A DNA stretch of 64,000 nucleotides, from the NCBI GenBank assembly GCA_037039685.1, contig JAWNGF010000010.1, positions 1,860,001-1,924,000 on the forward strand, given 5' to 3'. Position 1 is the first letter of the stretch; the number at the start of each line of letters is the position of its first letter. Below the pieces are notes generated by a model. The model saw nothing but the letters and a program-made list of their open reading frames with translations. It did no database searches and was not told where the DNA came from. Origin of the DNA: Ceratobasidium sp. AG-K. Its lineage: Eukaryota > Basidiomycota > Agaricomycetes > Cantharellales > Ceratobasidiaceae. Positions 54,932 through 64,000 of the stretch are shown in pieces. Both the position numbers and the translations under genes were made by a program.

Positions 54932-57379
54932 TCACTGGCGCAGAAGCGGAGAGGACGAGTCGGTGTGGTGCAGGGTCGGAGCCGAGGGGATGGATGAGGT
55001 TGGGGTGGGGATCGCTAGTTCGTCATCCATGGGTGGTGCGGATGGAACGAGGTTGTCGTCTAGCGTGGGGGCGGATGGGACTTTGTCGTCATCCTCGAGG
55101 GGGGGTGCAGACGGCATATCCAACGGCGGAACCGACTCGGCTGGTGGAGCAGACGGCACAAGTCTGGCTTCGTCCTCGGGTGGCGCGGACGGTGCCAATT
55201 CAGCCTCCGTAGCCGATGAACCAGCCCCATCCAGATATTTCGGCAAACTCAAATCCGCCTCGTCGTATCGTGCAACCGGTCCAGCCCCAGCCTTGGTTGG
55301 TGGCGATGGCAACACCGACGCCTCGGGCAACGATCCCGACGACCCAGGCTCCTGACCCTCGACCACAAACACATCCTCTTCCCTCGGCGCCTCTCCTCCT
55401 TGCCCATCAACCTCCTCCTCTGGTGCACCGCGCATGGACTGCAACCTCTCCAGTACCCGCTTGTCGTCCGTCGCCACGTGCGCCGTCACCACTGCCTCTC
55501 CTACGCCCTCTTCCCCAGCTCCTACTCCGGCATCTCCGAAAGCGTACGCATCCAGCGCAGTCCACGCCCTTTGTTGCTCTGGCTCCTGGCGTCGAACCTC
55601 CACCTCTGCCTCGGGCTCGACATCCGGAGACGACGATCGCATGGGCATTTTTCCTCGTCTGACTTCGGCCCGTCCCTCGCCTCGCCGGTACGCAGGCGGA
55701 AGCCCATCCCCCGCACCAGGAACGTCGTACGCGGGTTGATCAGAAGGTGCAGCGTCTGCATGTGCATCATTGACATCGCACGCATGCCCATCCCCGGCGC
55801 CCCGTGGATCCCGCGGAGTCGATGGTCCAGCCGCGGAGGATGACGAGGTCGATGAATAAGTGGGTACGACAGGCGATGAGGCGGGGTAAGGTGTAGGATC
55901 CTCGGTTCGGAGACTACGGTCTATCGAGGTTCGTTCGATGGGGGTTGGCGCTCGGCTGCCTGTCCTGCTTCGTGCCTCTGCTTCCGCTTCTTCCCTCTCC
56001 ACCCGTTCCTCCCCTTCCCTGTCCTCCCGAATCACCTCGACATTATCTGGATCGTTATCTGCTGCGACGCCTATAAATAGTGGTCAGTCACGTAATCCAG
56101 TGCAGTGCGCAGTAGCGAATGAGAAGTGGGGGATAGACATGCAGGGTGAGCGAAGAATGAGAATCGCGAAGAATGAAGTGAGCGTGATGTAAGAACGAAG
56201 CGTATTAAAGTAAGCAATGGATAATGAGCACCCGCCTCACAAATAGATCGATAAAATTGGTAACAGCGAGAATAAACGACCGGAGATAGCAACAACGTAA
56301 AAATAGTGATGAGCCACTCACGTTTCTTCTCTCGTCCCATTCGACGTCGCATGCCGACTCGTGCCTGGACCTTCCACGAAGCACTCCTTCGTGCCCAACT
56401 CTTTACACGCTTCTCCAGTTCGGACCGCTCGTTCCGGTCGCGTTGTGCTTCGGCGGCATGTTCGCCCACCTCGATGTCGTCTCGTTCCTGGTCGGCTTCG
56501 GCCTCGGGTCGTGGGGATGTTTGTCGAAGGGATTGTGATCGAGAGTGTGATTTTTCTTTCAGTTTGAGTGCTCGTCCAACCCGGGCTGCGAGTCCTTTGC
56601 GGACAACCTTTTCTCGTGTCACCGAGTCGTCATCTCCCTCTAATCGCTTCTTTCGTCTCCTACTCCTACTCCGGTCTCTTCGTATTGCCAGTGCACCAAT
56701 AAGACTCCCAATCATAAGGGCAATGACCACGGAAAATGAGACCACGAGTGGTATGGCGTACATGCCCGACCGTCGGTAGGCGTCATCCGCCCAACCGGTA
56801 GGTAACGTCGACTCGATGGCAAGGACAGTGGGTGTTGACGTTGGCGTTGGTGCTGCTGATGACGAAGCAGTGGCCACAGCCTCTGTCTGGGTGGGAAGGG
56901 GGTCGTCTGTGATGTCTGCGGTTGCCGTGGCCGACAGCTGGCGGAATGAACATGAGCATCAGGCGTCATGATCGCAATGATTTACGCACCGGCCCAAACC
57001 GCTTTCCGTGCATCTGCCACGCATCGTCGATGACCCAAGCGCCGGTCGACTCGCGGATGTCAACATCGACTCCGGCGACCACGTCGCGGGCAACCTCGGC
57101 CGTTGGGTCGTATACAAACTTGTACGGTAACCCAGCTTTCCGTAGGTCAGATAGCTGAATATGCTCTGGTGCAAATCCTTCAGATGGGTCGTCTGGGGCC
57201 TGGCCGGCGTCTGTGACTCTTCGTTGGAGTGTCGGGTAGAGAAAGGGTAGGGTAACAGGGGCAGGTGCGGTGAGGGCTGGGACAATGAGGGCAGCAATGA
57301 TGAGCGATGTGGTCGTTTTGTTTGAAGGCCCCGCGCTATGGCAGGTGCAGCGATGGCCAGACTGGCAGGGATGGCGCAT
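54932..57379 (-). CDS. Single-pass membrane protein with a long disordered tail
   Basis: Exons 56990-57379, 56322-56937 and 54932-56070 join in phase to 2,145 nt (714 residues). The start at 57379 is the first in-frame ATG before a signal-like segment (TTTSLIIAALIVPALTAPAP). The luminal or extracellular part contains AWVIDDAWQMHGKRFGP, followed by a Thr/Ser/Pro linker and one strong membrane segment (YAIPLVVSFSVVIALMIGSL). A basic stretch (RRDRSRSRRRKKR) follows, setting the cytosolic side. The long tail is Glu/Arg-rich, then has repeated PSAPP units (about six near the C-terminus). I do not recognise a family. The topology resembles fungal single-pass wall-sensor-like proteins, but there is no WSC domain. 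The second intron (251 bp) is long for this region. Confidence 0.75.
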
Positions 57380-59241
57380 GGTGCCAAGGTCGTCGTTGCT
57401 TGGCCGAGGGGGGATTTTACAGCTATTCCTGGCTCGATTTGCTTCCGGCGGACTCCCGTCACCCTCCGATTTCAATCCACGCCAAACGCCGTGCTCCAAA
57501 CCGAGTCTCACCGCTATGATTATTTTATCTCTTGCGAGCCTACTAATGACGGCAGAGACGGCCCGGTCCCTCCCAGTCACCTCCAGTCACTCCCGTTTCT
57601 TCCTCGAATATACTCGGCCGCATGCCATCACTTCCCGATATACCCAGCGCGTGCTCAAAATACTCGGTTGCCCTGCTGAGAGTTATATTTAACTCGGACC
57701 CCGGGGCCCGCCGCAAACACCCCCCGCCGCATTTCGCATGGACCGGGGTTTATGGCTTGCTCGCTACCCGGTTACTTTGCTCACTGCCCGTGCAAGTCGA
57801 GTTGACTACATGTTAATCGATCGCCAACGTGTCAGCCCGCACCCGCTGGTGTCGTGGCCTACAGTCGCCGATACAACAAAGAAGCGGCGATTCGCGATCA
57901 TTTCAAACTTGCTTACCACCGCTGTTCGTGCTTGAATCTGGAAAGTGTACTGCCTCTTCGAACCCACAATTCCGCGCGCTAAGAAATCAATTACGACACT
58001 AAATGCCGGAATTATCAACAACACCACGCGCAGCAGATACGCAGACCTCGGTTGACACAGTCCAGACCTGTGTATATCTACACGGAGTAATCTCGCCATC
58101 AGTACCCACATACACCACCCCATTTCGGTTAGCGGCTTTGTCCGGTGGTACTTACACTCACATAATGAGACCACGTGTTGATCAACCGTCAATCTATACA
58201 AACACATTTTGTCCTATTCGTGCGGGCCGCCGGGGGTGGCTGATCGACACACGCATGAGTCAAATATGAAATGCTGAACGTCAGGATGTGCGAGTGGGTA
58301 ATCCGGAAGCACATGGTATGACTGGTTTGGTTGGTTCTTTTGGTTGGTTCTTTCGGGTACAGCGAGCGCTATATATGCGTACTGATTGATCGGCTGAGCA
58401 CGCGATACGTGGGACTCAAAAGCGCTGGCCTGGGATTATCGTTCGCCGTTCTAAGCTTGTGTTGTATACGAATTCATGAACCTAAACTGCAATTCCAAGA
58501 AAGGCATTTGTAGCGGTTCATTTGTAAAAACCGCACCGCCCCCGTTCAATATGAAGGGGAAATAGGATGTCTCAATTAGAACCAGGCCGAGTCCATTCGA
58601 GTTTGACAACTCCGGAACGGTACCCAGTAATCAAGTTGCCGTCTCTTCCATCTTTGAATTAAAGGGACTTTCTCGCCGTTACTGGCACGGGTGGACTGAT
58701 TGGAAGACAATATCGTGATTTCCAAACTAGATCCTACAACAAATCTGGGGTCCAGACCAAGGGAAACGTAAAAATGAGGGAAAATATTATTTCAACAATA
58801 CGGGAGGCTGTTCATATTGGACATTTGGTCGGTGGGGAAACAGAGGGGGAGCGGGGCTCGAAGGGTAGCTATCGGTCATACCTGCTGGTTTCAGGTTAGT
58901 TAACGGCATGGGACCCGGGTTGACAGGCGTACGGGAGACTAAATGTGCTAGAGTTGGTCACGAAAGCGAAGTATTGTACAGCTTGTAGTTTCATCGAAAA
59001 CGCATTGCAAGACTGGGTTTGATATAAATTTAATTAGCGATGTGTAAAGCAGGCGTCAGCCATATCAGGCCCCGTGACCAGGAAGGGCCCTCCCCGACGT
59101 GACAAAACCAGTCGGAGGTCCGTATCCCACAAGTGAGGGCGATTTCGAGCATGTAAATACCTGAGAAATGTAGTAGATTACGTACCTATCTCGATATACC
59201 CATAGTTTTGTCGTCAGAGAGCTCGCTGTGGCTCCATTTCG
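57380..59241. other. No gene recognised
   Basis: Non-coding in appearance, with short overlapping frames at 57622-58513 and no domain content. Part near 57380 is presumably the promoter of the membrane-protein gene. Confidence 0.4.
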
Positions 59242-60390
59242 CTATCGGTGCTTTCGCCTCGTGGGAAGAGGAGATGATGCATGTGGCGTCGGGTGAATAC
59301 GTGACGCACCCGATTGATTTGGAGTGACTCTCGGGTGTGGGGGGTCATATGTGTGGTTGTATGCGCCCCAAATGCGGATAGTTTTGTCATCAGATGCAGA
59401 GACTATACGGGTACCGTCTGGCGAGTATGCAACCGCCATGATTGCTCCAGTATGTCCCTGTAGCGGTCCAGCAATAGGATCTCCGCTTTCGGCGCTCCAT
59501 ACTCGAATCATTTGGTCGTGGGCGCCGGATACTAGCCGTGTGTTATTGGGGGAGTATGCGATTGAGGAGATGGGTGAGTCATGATCTTCCAGTGGACCTG
59601 CAACAAGAATCCCGCTATCCAAGTGCCAGATTCGTATTGTCCCATCAGCGCCTCCAGAGGCAATATATGTACCGTTGGGTGAGCATACTATTGAACTAAC
59701 TAGACCACTGTACCCTTCAAGATGACCAACTATGAGCGTCCTACCTTGTGCTTTCCAAACTCGAATAGTTCGATCACCAGACCCAGAGACTATGCGTGTT
59801 CCGTCGGGTGAATATGCGACTGAATGTGCCATGCCAGTGTGCCCCTCGAACGGATTGGTGACAATCAGGCCGCTATCCACTCTCCAGACCCGAATGGTTT
59901 CATCCTTGTCTTTACTTCTAGGATATTAAGACATGATAGAAACGAACTGGCAGCTGACTGAAAGGGTGGCAGCACCCCAACTCTTTTTTGTAAGGATCGT
60001 AACGCTGTTCCAAGGCCCACCCATACTCCATTGGCCCCCTGGTTTGTTTGGTCGTCCGTCGCTTCGGGGGTATCGGTATGCACAGGGGTTACTACAATCG
60101 TCGGAGGCTCATCCCTCGACGGTGCAGGTGTCGGCGTGTTAATTACCGGCCTGGGTGCGATTACAATCTGGGGGTCATGTGGCTAAGGTCCAGGCTAGTT
60201 TGATTCGTCATGGAGTAAAGGGCACGGGGAGCGCGATTCGGTACTCGCCGCTCTGGATGCTTTTTGGGATGCTGATGGCGAGGGCGACCGCCGGAAGACG
60301 CTTACAGCCTTCCGCAGCGACTTTCGTATGCTGGACTTTTGTTTTGGCGAGGAGGGTCCATCCTGTCCGATGGTTGTTGACACGAGGCCT
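59242..60390 (-). pseudogene. NLR relic: N-terminal domain fused directly to WD40 repeats
   Basis: From about 60390 downward the minus strand reads a typical NLR N-terminus (SSPKQKSSIRKSLRKAV), two TAG stops near 60170-60195, then GVWVGLGTALRSLQKR and FLSCLNILE ending near 59922. Immediately afterwards, in a shifted frame, comes the end of a WD40 repeat (DKDETIRVW) followed by about five repeats of 43 residues (for example GMAHSVAYSPDGTRIVSGSG), the last ending DDKTIRIWGAY, and a short unrelated tail. No NACHT domain exists between them. So this is a deletion product that removed NACHT and the first repeats. It is unlikely to be functional because of the stops. Confidence 0.75.
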
Positions 60391-61131
60391 AGCATACATA
60401 TATATTCACGATCTATGCAATCTAGCGAATCGCATGTGTATGTGCTCTCCACGTGTCCGACGCAACCAATTTGGAGATCTTGTCTGGGATGATCTAAATC
60501 AAATTCGTCCATGTCCCCGAATACCTAACGGCCGTCCAACGTCCCGCGACGTTACGGCAACACAATATCTACATTGCAGTCAAGACTAAAATGCATGAAG
60601 GGCTGATTCAAAAATTCGGAATTTGGAGCACGATCCACACATTCGTGATAGTCGTGTAACCCGTCTCGGTGCTCTTACTATATGCTTTCTGCAAGTGCTC
60701 AGTCCTTTCAACTAGCTCCTCCGTCGATATCAGACCTGCGTACGGAATTATGTTTGGTGTATCCAAAGGGATTGTGATCTAATCACAGTCATGGCGGGGT
60801 TACACCAGAGTTACTCGACACATAGTAGTAGGCCTCAACCTATGGGGCATGATCCACCCCGCAACTGATTAGCAAGTCACTGTATGCACTGATTTCAGCG
60901 TGTGCCTGGAGCCTTTATAAACAAATGCTTCTCGCCAAGCTGGACATCTAAACTTTAGATGTTTATATTGTCTCAGATTGTGCTAATATATGTTAATTAC
61001 GACTCAATGATCGTGGTCGATACTAATAACGCACTTTTCGGTAATGCAGGTCACAAGGAGCGATCGAATGGTGATTATGTTTATTATCTGGTGTGAATCA
61101 ATAAATTAATCCGTGTCCTCATTCGGTCTGC
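60391..61131. other. No gene recognised
   Basis: Intergenic, AT-rich toward 60940-61010. It lies upstream of the NLR relic and downstream of the EF-Ts stop; no RNA gene or repeat was seen. Confidence 0.4.
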
Positions 61132-62277
61132 TCAGCTCGATAGCCTTTTCACCTCCGCCGCAAACCCACCCTCAGGTTCCGACTTTTCAATCCCTTCTCC
61201 GGCAGCCCACCTCACAAACTCAACGACCTCCAGTCCCTCCTCGCCAGATACTCCTGACACCAGTTCTGTTTCCTTCGCCCAGACGTCCAACGAATGGCGT
61301 ACAGACTCCTCGGTCGGCCCCCCTGGGCGCATCATAAACGGCTGCGAATACAACGCTGTGGAGCTCCCCTCCCCCTGCTCGGCTGAAGTTTTCTCGGAGT
61401 CTCGAACTTGAGAGGCACCGAGGCCTACGACCTGCCTGGCCAGTGCTCTCGCTAGCGCTCGCGTGTCCGCATCCCTCCCAGACTTGACAAACTTTGGAAG
61501 ATTCTTTGATTTCAAAGCTAACGCGACAAGTGCCCCGATTTTTCCCGTTTGGCTATGACTCCCTGGGAGGTGAAGATATGAACCGACACGAAGACCAAGT
61601 CCAGAACCAGGAGCGAACGAAGGCCCCACGAATGAGCACGCCCGGCGAAGAGAGATTTTCTCGCCTAGCTTGGATGTGGCATCCCTAATCGCAGACGATA
61701 TGGTATTCAAAGGGTCTGAAGTCGTAGTAGTTGAAGAGGTTGACGGTGGTGACACGATTGGTGCATCGGCCAAAATATCGATGGGGAAGGGTGCAACGAG
61801 CCCGGATTCGGATAACGACTGGGTTCCAGATGCGGGAGCTTCAGCAAGGTATGCGGCTGTATGTGCAATATCTGCGACCAGCTTCGAGAAAATTTCGTTT
61901 CGTGCGACAAAATCTGTTTCGCAGTTGACTTCGATCATCGCGGCCCGCACCGACGTTCCTTCACCCCCGCCATCGGCCAAAACAGCAATCCCGACCAAAC
62001 CATCATTTGCGACCCTTCCCGCGACTTTAGCAGCCTTCTTAGCTCCGCTAGAGATGTTGTCATTTTCAAGCCATTCTAGAGCAGATTCTAGGTTATTGTT
62101 GGTCGCAAGCAGAGCCTCTTTGGCTTTCGCAAACGAGGTTTGATTGTCGGTAATTTTGCGAATCTCAGCGATGAGCTTGATGTTGGCTTTGAGCTCAGCT
62201 TTGAAATGCTGGGAGGTGTGGAAAGGCGCGGCGGAGAATAGTGGGGTGAAACATGCGGGTCTTCGAAGGGCTAGCAT
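61132..62277 (-). CDS. TSF1: Mitochondrial translation elongation factor EF-Ts
   Basis: EF-Ts recycles EF-Tu by exchanging GDP for GTP in mitochondrial protein synthesis. I choose ATG 62277 (381 residues) over the in-frame codon at 62454 because it opens a good mitochondrial presequence (MLALRRPACFTPLFSAAPFH). The N-terminal UBA-like module has ALLATNNNLESALEWLEND. The core motif is AAMIEVNCETDFVARNEIF, diagnostic of the family, followed by DIAHTAAYL. The C-terminal half has LRRACSFVGPSF, GKIGALVALALKSKN and, near the end, LYSQPFMMRPGGPTEESVR. No introns are apparent. It is divergent from NAF1. Confidence 0.93.
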   Translation of the reverse strand: MLALRRPACFTPLFSAAPFHTSQHFKAELKANIKLIAEIRKITDNQTSFAKAKEALLATNNNLESALEWLENDNISSGAKKAAKVAGRVANDGLVGIAVLADGGGEGTSVRAAMIEVNCETDFVARNEIFSKLVADIAHTAAYLAEAPASGTQSLSESGLVAPFPIDILADAPIVSPPSTSSTTTTSDPLNTISSAIRDATSKLGEKISLRRACSFVGPSFAPGSGLGLRVGSYLHLPGSHSQTGKIGALVALALKSKNLPKFVKSGRDADTRALARALARQVVGLGASQVRDSEKTSAEQGEGSSTALYSQPFMMRPGGPTEESVRHSLDVWAKETELVSGVSGEEGLEVVEFVRWAAGEGIEKSEPEGGFAAEVKRLSS

Positions 62278-62563
62278 ATCTCCAATCTCAAGTGTAAGTG
62301 GCAGCTGAGTTCGCAAGCGGGGGATCGCAAGGATGGGTTGTATTGTAGCACAAGGATGAACCAAGCTTATATGTGACTGGTCACTAGCTAGTTGATGAAC
62401 GGGAATGCGACTGATTTTAATTTTGTTATGATTTGCAATAAGATCGGCTGACAATTATTTGTAAACAAAATTTGGACTTGATCCCAACTACCACTTTGGC
62501 GCCAAACCCGGCACCCGGACCTTTGCCACCTCGTTAATCATTACCTGGAACTATTGCTAGACC
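62278..62563. promoter_or_regulatory. Divergent promoter region between EF-Ts and NAF1
   Basis: 286 bp between the two starts. No TATA box was convincing. A shared promoter is inferred from spacing. Confidence 0.4.
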
Positions 62564-64000
62564 ATGAGCACAGCAGCCCCTATACCCGATGACCTGCTAT
62601 TAATCATGCAGTCGTACGTTGACCCGCCAGTCCCAGATAAGCCCCCACCTGCTGCAACTGGGCGCCAACTGCCAGTTGTTGAGCACTCTGTTGTAAGCGG
62701 GGGGAGCGATGACGACTACTCCGAGGAGGACGAAGTTGAGATGGCTATCAAAGTGGAGTTTAGTGACGAGGATCCTACTTTACTGGGGTAAGTCGCACTC
62801 TGACCGCTCGCGACCTTCTGACCTGGCATCCCAAAGGGCGAAACCTAGAGCACATCCACCAGAGGCCCGGAGGGAGGATTCGGACTCCGGTTCCGACGCT
62901 GATTCCGATTCTGACTCTAATTCATCCGACTCGTCCGACGTCGAACTACGAGTGACCAACTACCCAACAAAAGTCAAACAGCCTGCGACCTCGGGAGGGC
63001 CAAACGACCTGGACATTGACGATGATGAAGATACTCCATCCGGCTCGCTCGCACAGTACTCTGGTACCAAAAATGAAGTTCTAATACCCGAAGTTCGCGT
63101 TATAGAGCTCACCACGGTTCCGCCTGAGGACGAACTCGAATTAATAGGTGAAGTGATGACCATTATTGATAGCGTAGTAGTTATCAAAGGGCATACGTCA
63201 GGCGTACACCGGGTACTTGATACGGATAGCTTGTTAGTGTTCGACGACCGCAAGGTTCTTGGTGCAGTACGTCCTTCTAAATTTCCAAGCCCTCCATTTA
63301 ACATAGTGCGATAGGTATTCGAAACATTCGGAGCGGTTAAACAACCCTTGTACAGCATTCGATTCCCCTCTGCATCGGCAATTGACAAGAACGTAGCCTA
63401 TATTGGGCGACCTGTATACCATGTTCCGGCTAGATCCAACTTCGTCTTTACGCAAGAAATTGCACGAATTAAAGGGAGCGACGCCAGCAATCTACATGAT
63501 GAAGAAGTAGGCGAGGACCAGATGGAATTTTCCGACGACGAGGCAGAAGCGCAGTGGCGTCGTAACAGGTCCGCCATGCCCCCTTCCCACATTCTCTTCT
63601 CTTTTTGCGTTTGAGTTAATCTGACCCTTGGTCGGTGTACAGGAAAGAAGCAAAGCGAAGTCAAACGGCATCGACAAGCAATCTTCCACCCGATACAACC
63701 CCTAGACAGGCAAAGCTCGAACTCCCAACAGTATTACCTTACCCAGCAGCTGACGACGGCGACGTTCCCTATTCAGCCCTTCCATACGATGATGTAGCAG
63801 ACCCTCGGCCTCCACCAGCAGCGTACGACCCGTATTCCGATCACGAAGAAGAGTTCAAGGCACCACTACCACCTCGCCCTCCTCAGTCCAGTCCTCGAAT
63901 GAATCGAAACGGGGGCGAGCCTGGAGCGCCTCGCGGGGGCAACGAGAGGGGCCGGGGTCGTGGCTCAGTTCAGAACCGGCGCGGTAGACCCGACGAACGA
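62564..64000 (+). CDS. NAF1: H/ACA ribonucleoprotein assembly factor NAF1 (partial, runs off the window)
   Basis: NAF1 is a nuclear assembly factor for H/ACA snoRNPs that is later replaced by Gar1. Exons 62564-62787, 62837-63266, 63315-63568 and 63643 to the window end join in phase; 422 codons are visible. The N-terminus is acidic, with a Ser/Asp run after the first intron. The Gar1/Naf1 core domain includes LELIGEVMTIIDSVVVIKG, SLLVFDDRKVLGAVFETFG (across the splice) and VAYIGRPVYHVP. Then comes an acidic stretch (EDQMEFSDDEAEAQWRR) and a Pro-rich, Arg/Gly-rich C-terminal part (GRGRGSVQNRRGR) as in other NAF1 proteins. The end of the gene is beyond 64000. Confidence 0.9.

Noticed and set aside
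54963..55843. Plus-strand open frames rich in Gly/Ala/Pro
   Set aside because: They are antisense to the repetitive tail of the membrane-protein gene and mirror its PSAPP repeats.
61670..62143. Long plus-strand open frame opposite EF-Ts
   Set aside because: It is entirely antisense to a clear EF-Ts coding region and has no domain content.

Overview
The window reads as nuclear DNA of a filamentous basidiomycete, most likely an agaricomycete of the Rhizoctonia type. The evidence is the many GT-AG introns of about 46-63 bp, the fungal housekeeping genes (dCMP deaminase, TTI1, DOP1, prefoldin 1, mitochondrial EF-Ts, NAF1), FunK1-type kinase relics and NACHT-WD40 (NLR-type) genes. The genus is inference; no rRNA, tRNA or CRISPR was recognised.

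Layout. 1-5.4 kb: a decayed FunK1 kinase pseudogene and a shorter relic of a second one. 5.4-24.1 kb: a conserved gene block: dCMP deaminase (-, seven exons), TTI1 (-), a low-complexity repeat protein perhaps related to INO80 subunit Ies4 (+, divergent from TTI1), a very large DOP1/Dopey gene (+), prefoldin subunit 1 (-) and a secretory-type alpha/beta hydrolase (-) with an 8-nt microexon. 24.6-54.2 kb: an accessory island built from two same-strand NLR genes that have been a target for mobile DNA. 54.9-57.4 kb: a single-pass membrane protein gene. 59.2-60.4 kb: a third NLR relic (-) that has lost its NACHT domain. 61.1-64 kb: mitochondrial EF-Ts (-) and the start of NAF1 (+), divergent, with NAF1 running off the window.

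The island is layered. NLR copy 1 keeps only its N-terminal exons. A complete Ty3/Gypsy chromovirus (element 1, 25383-32584, target duplication TGCAG) sits exactly at one exon/intron border, and a solo LTR of the same family (32725-33193, TTTGA) sits in the next intron. NLR copy 2 (36275-53731) has an open NACHT domain and about 16 WD40 repeats, but is split inside the twelfth repeat by a Copia element (40777-52911, minus strand, TGCCT). That Copia LTR is in turn split by a second chromovirus (element 2, 41026-48254, CGTAT). The order of events is therefore NLR, then Copia, then Ty3.

The chromoviruses have three features worth attention: a primer site that is a perfect 12-nt complement of the predicted 5' end of their own RNA (Tf1-like self-priming), a canonical GGGAAAA -1 frameshift heptamer between gag and pol, and a third, tryptophan-rich ORF of 254 codons after pol that is better conserved between the two copies than the overlapping pol tail. 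All in-frame stops found in the three long elements are TGA at sites that look like ancestral CGA, pointing to C-to-T change at CpG.
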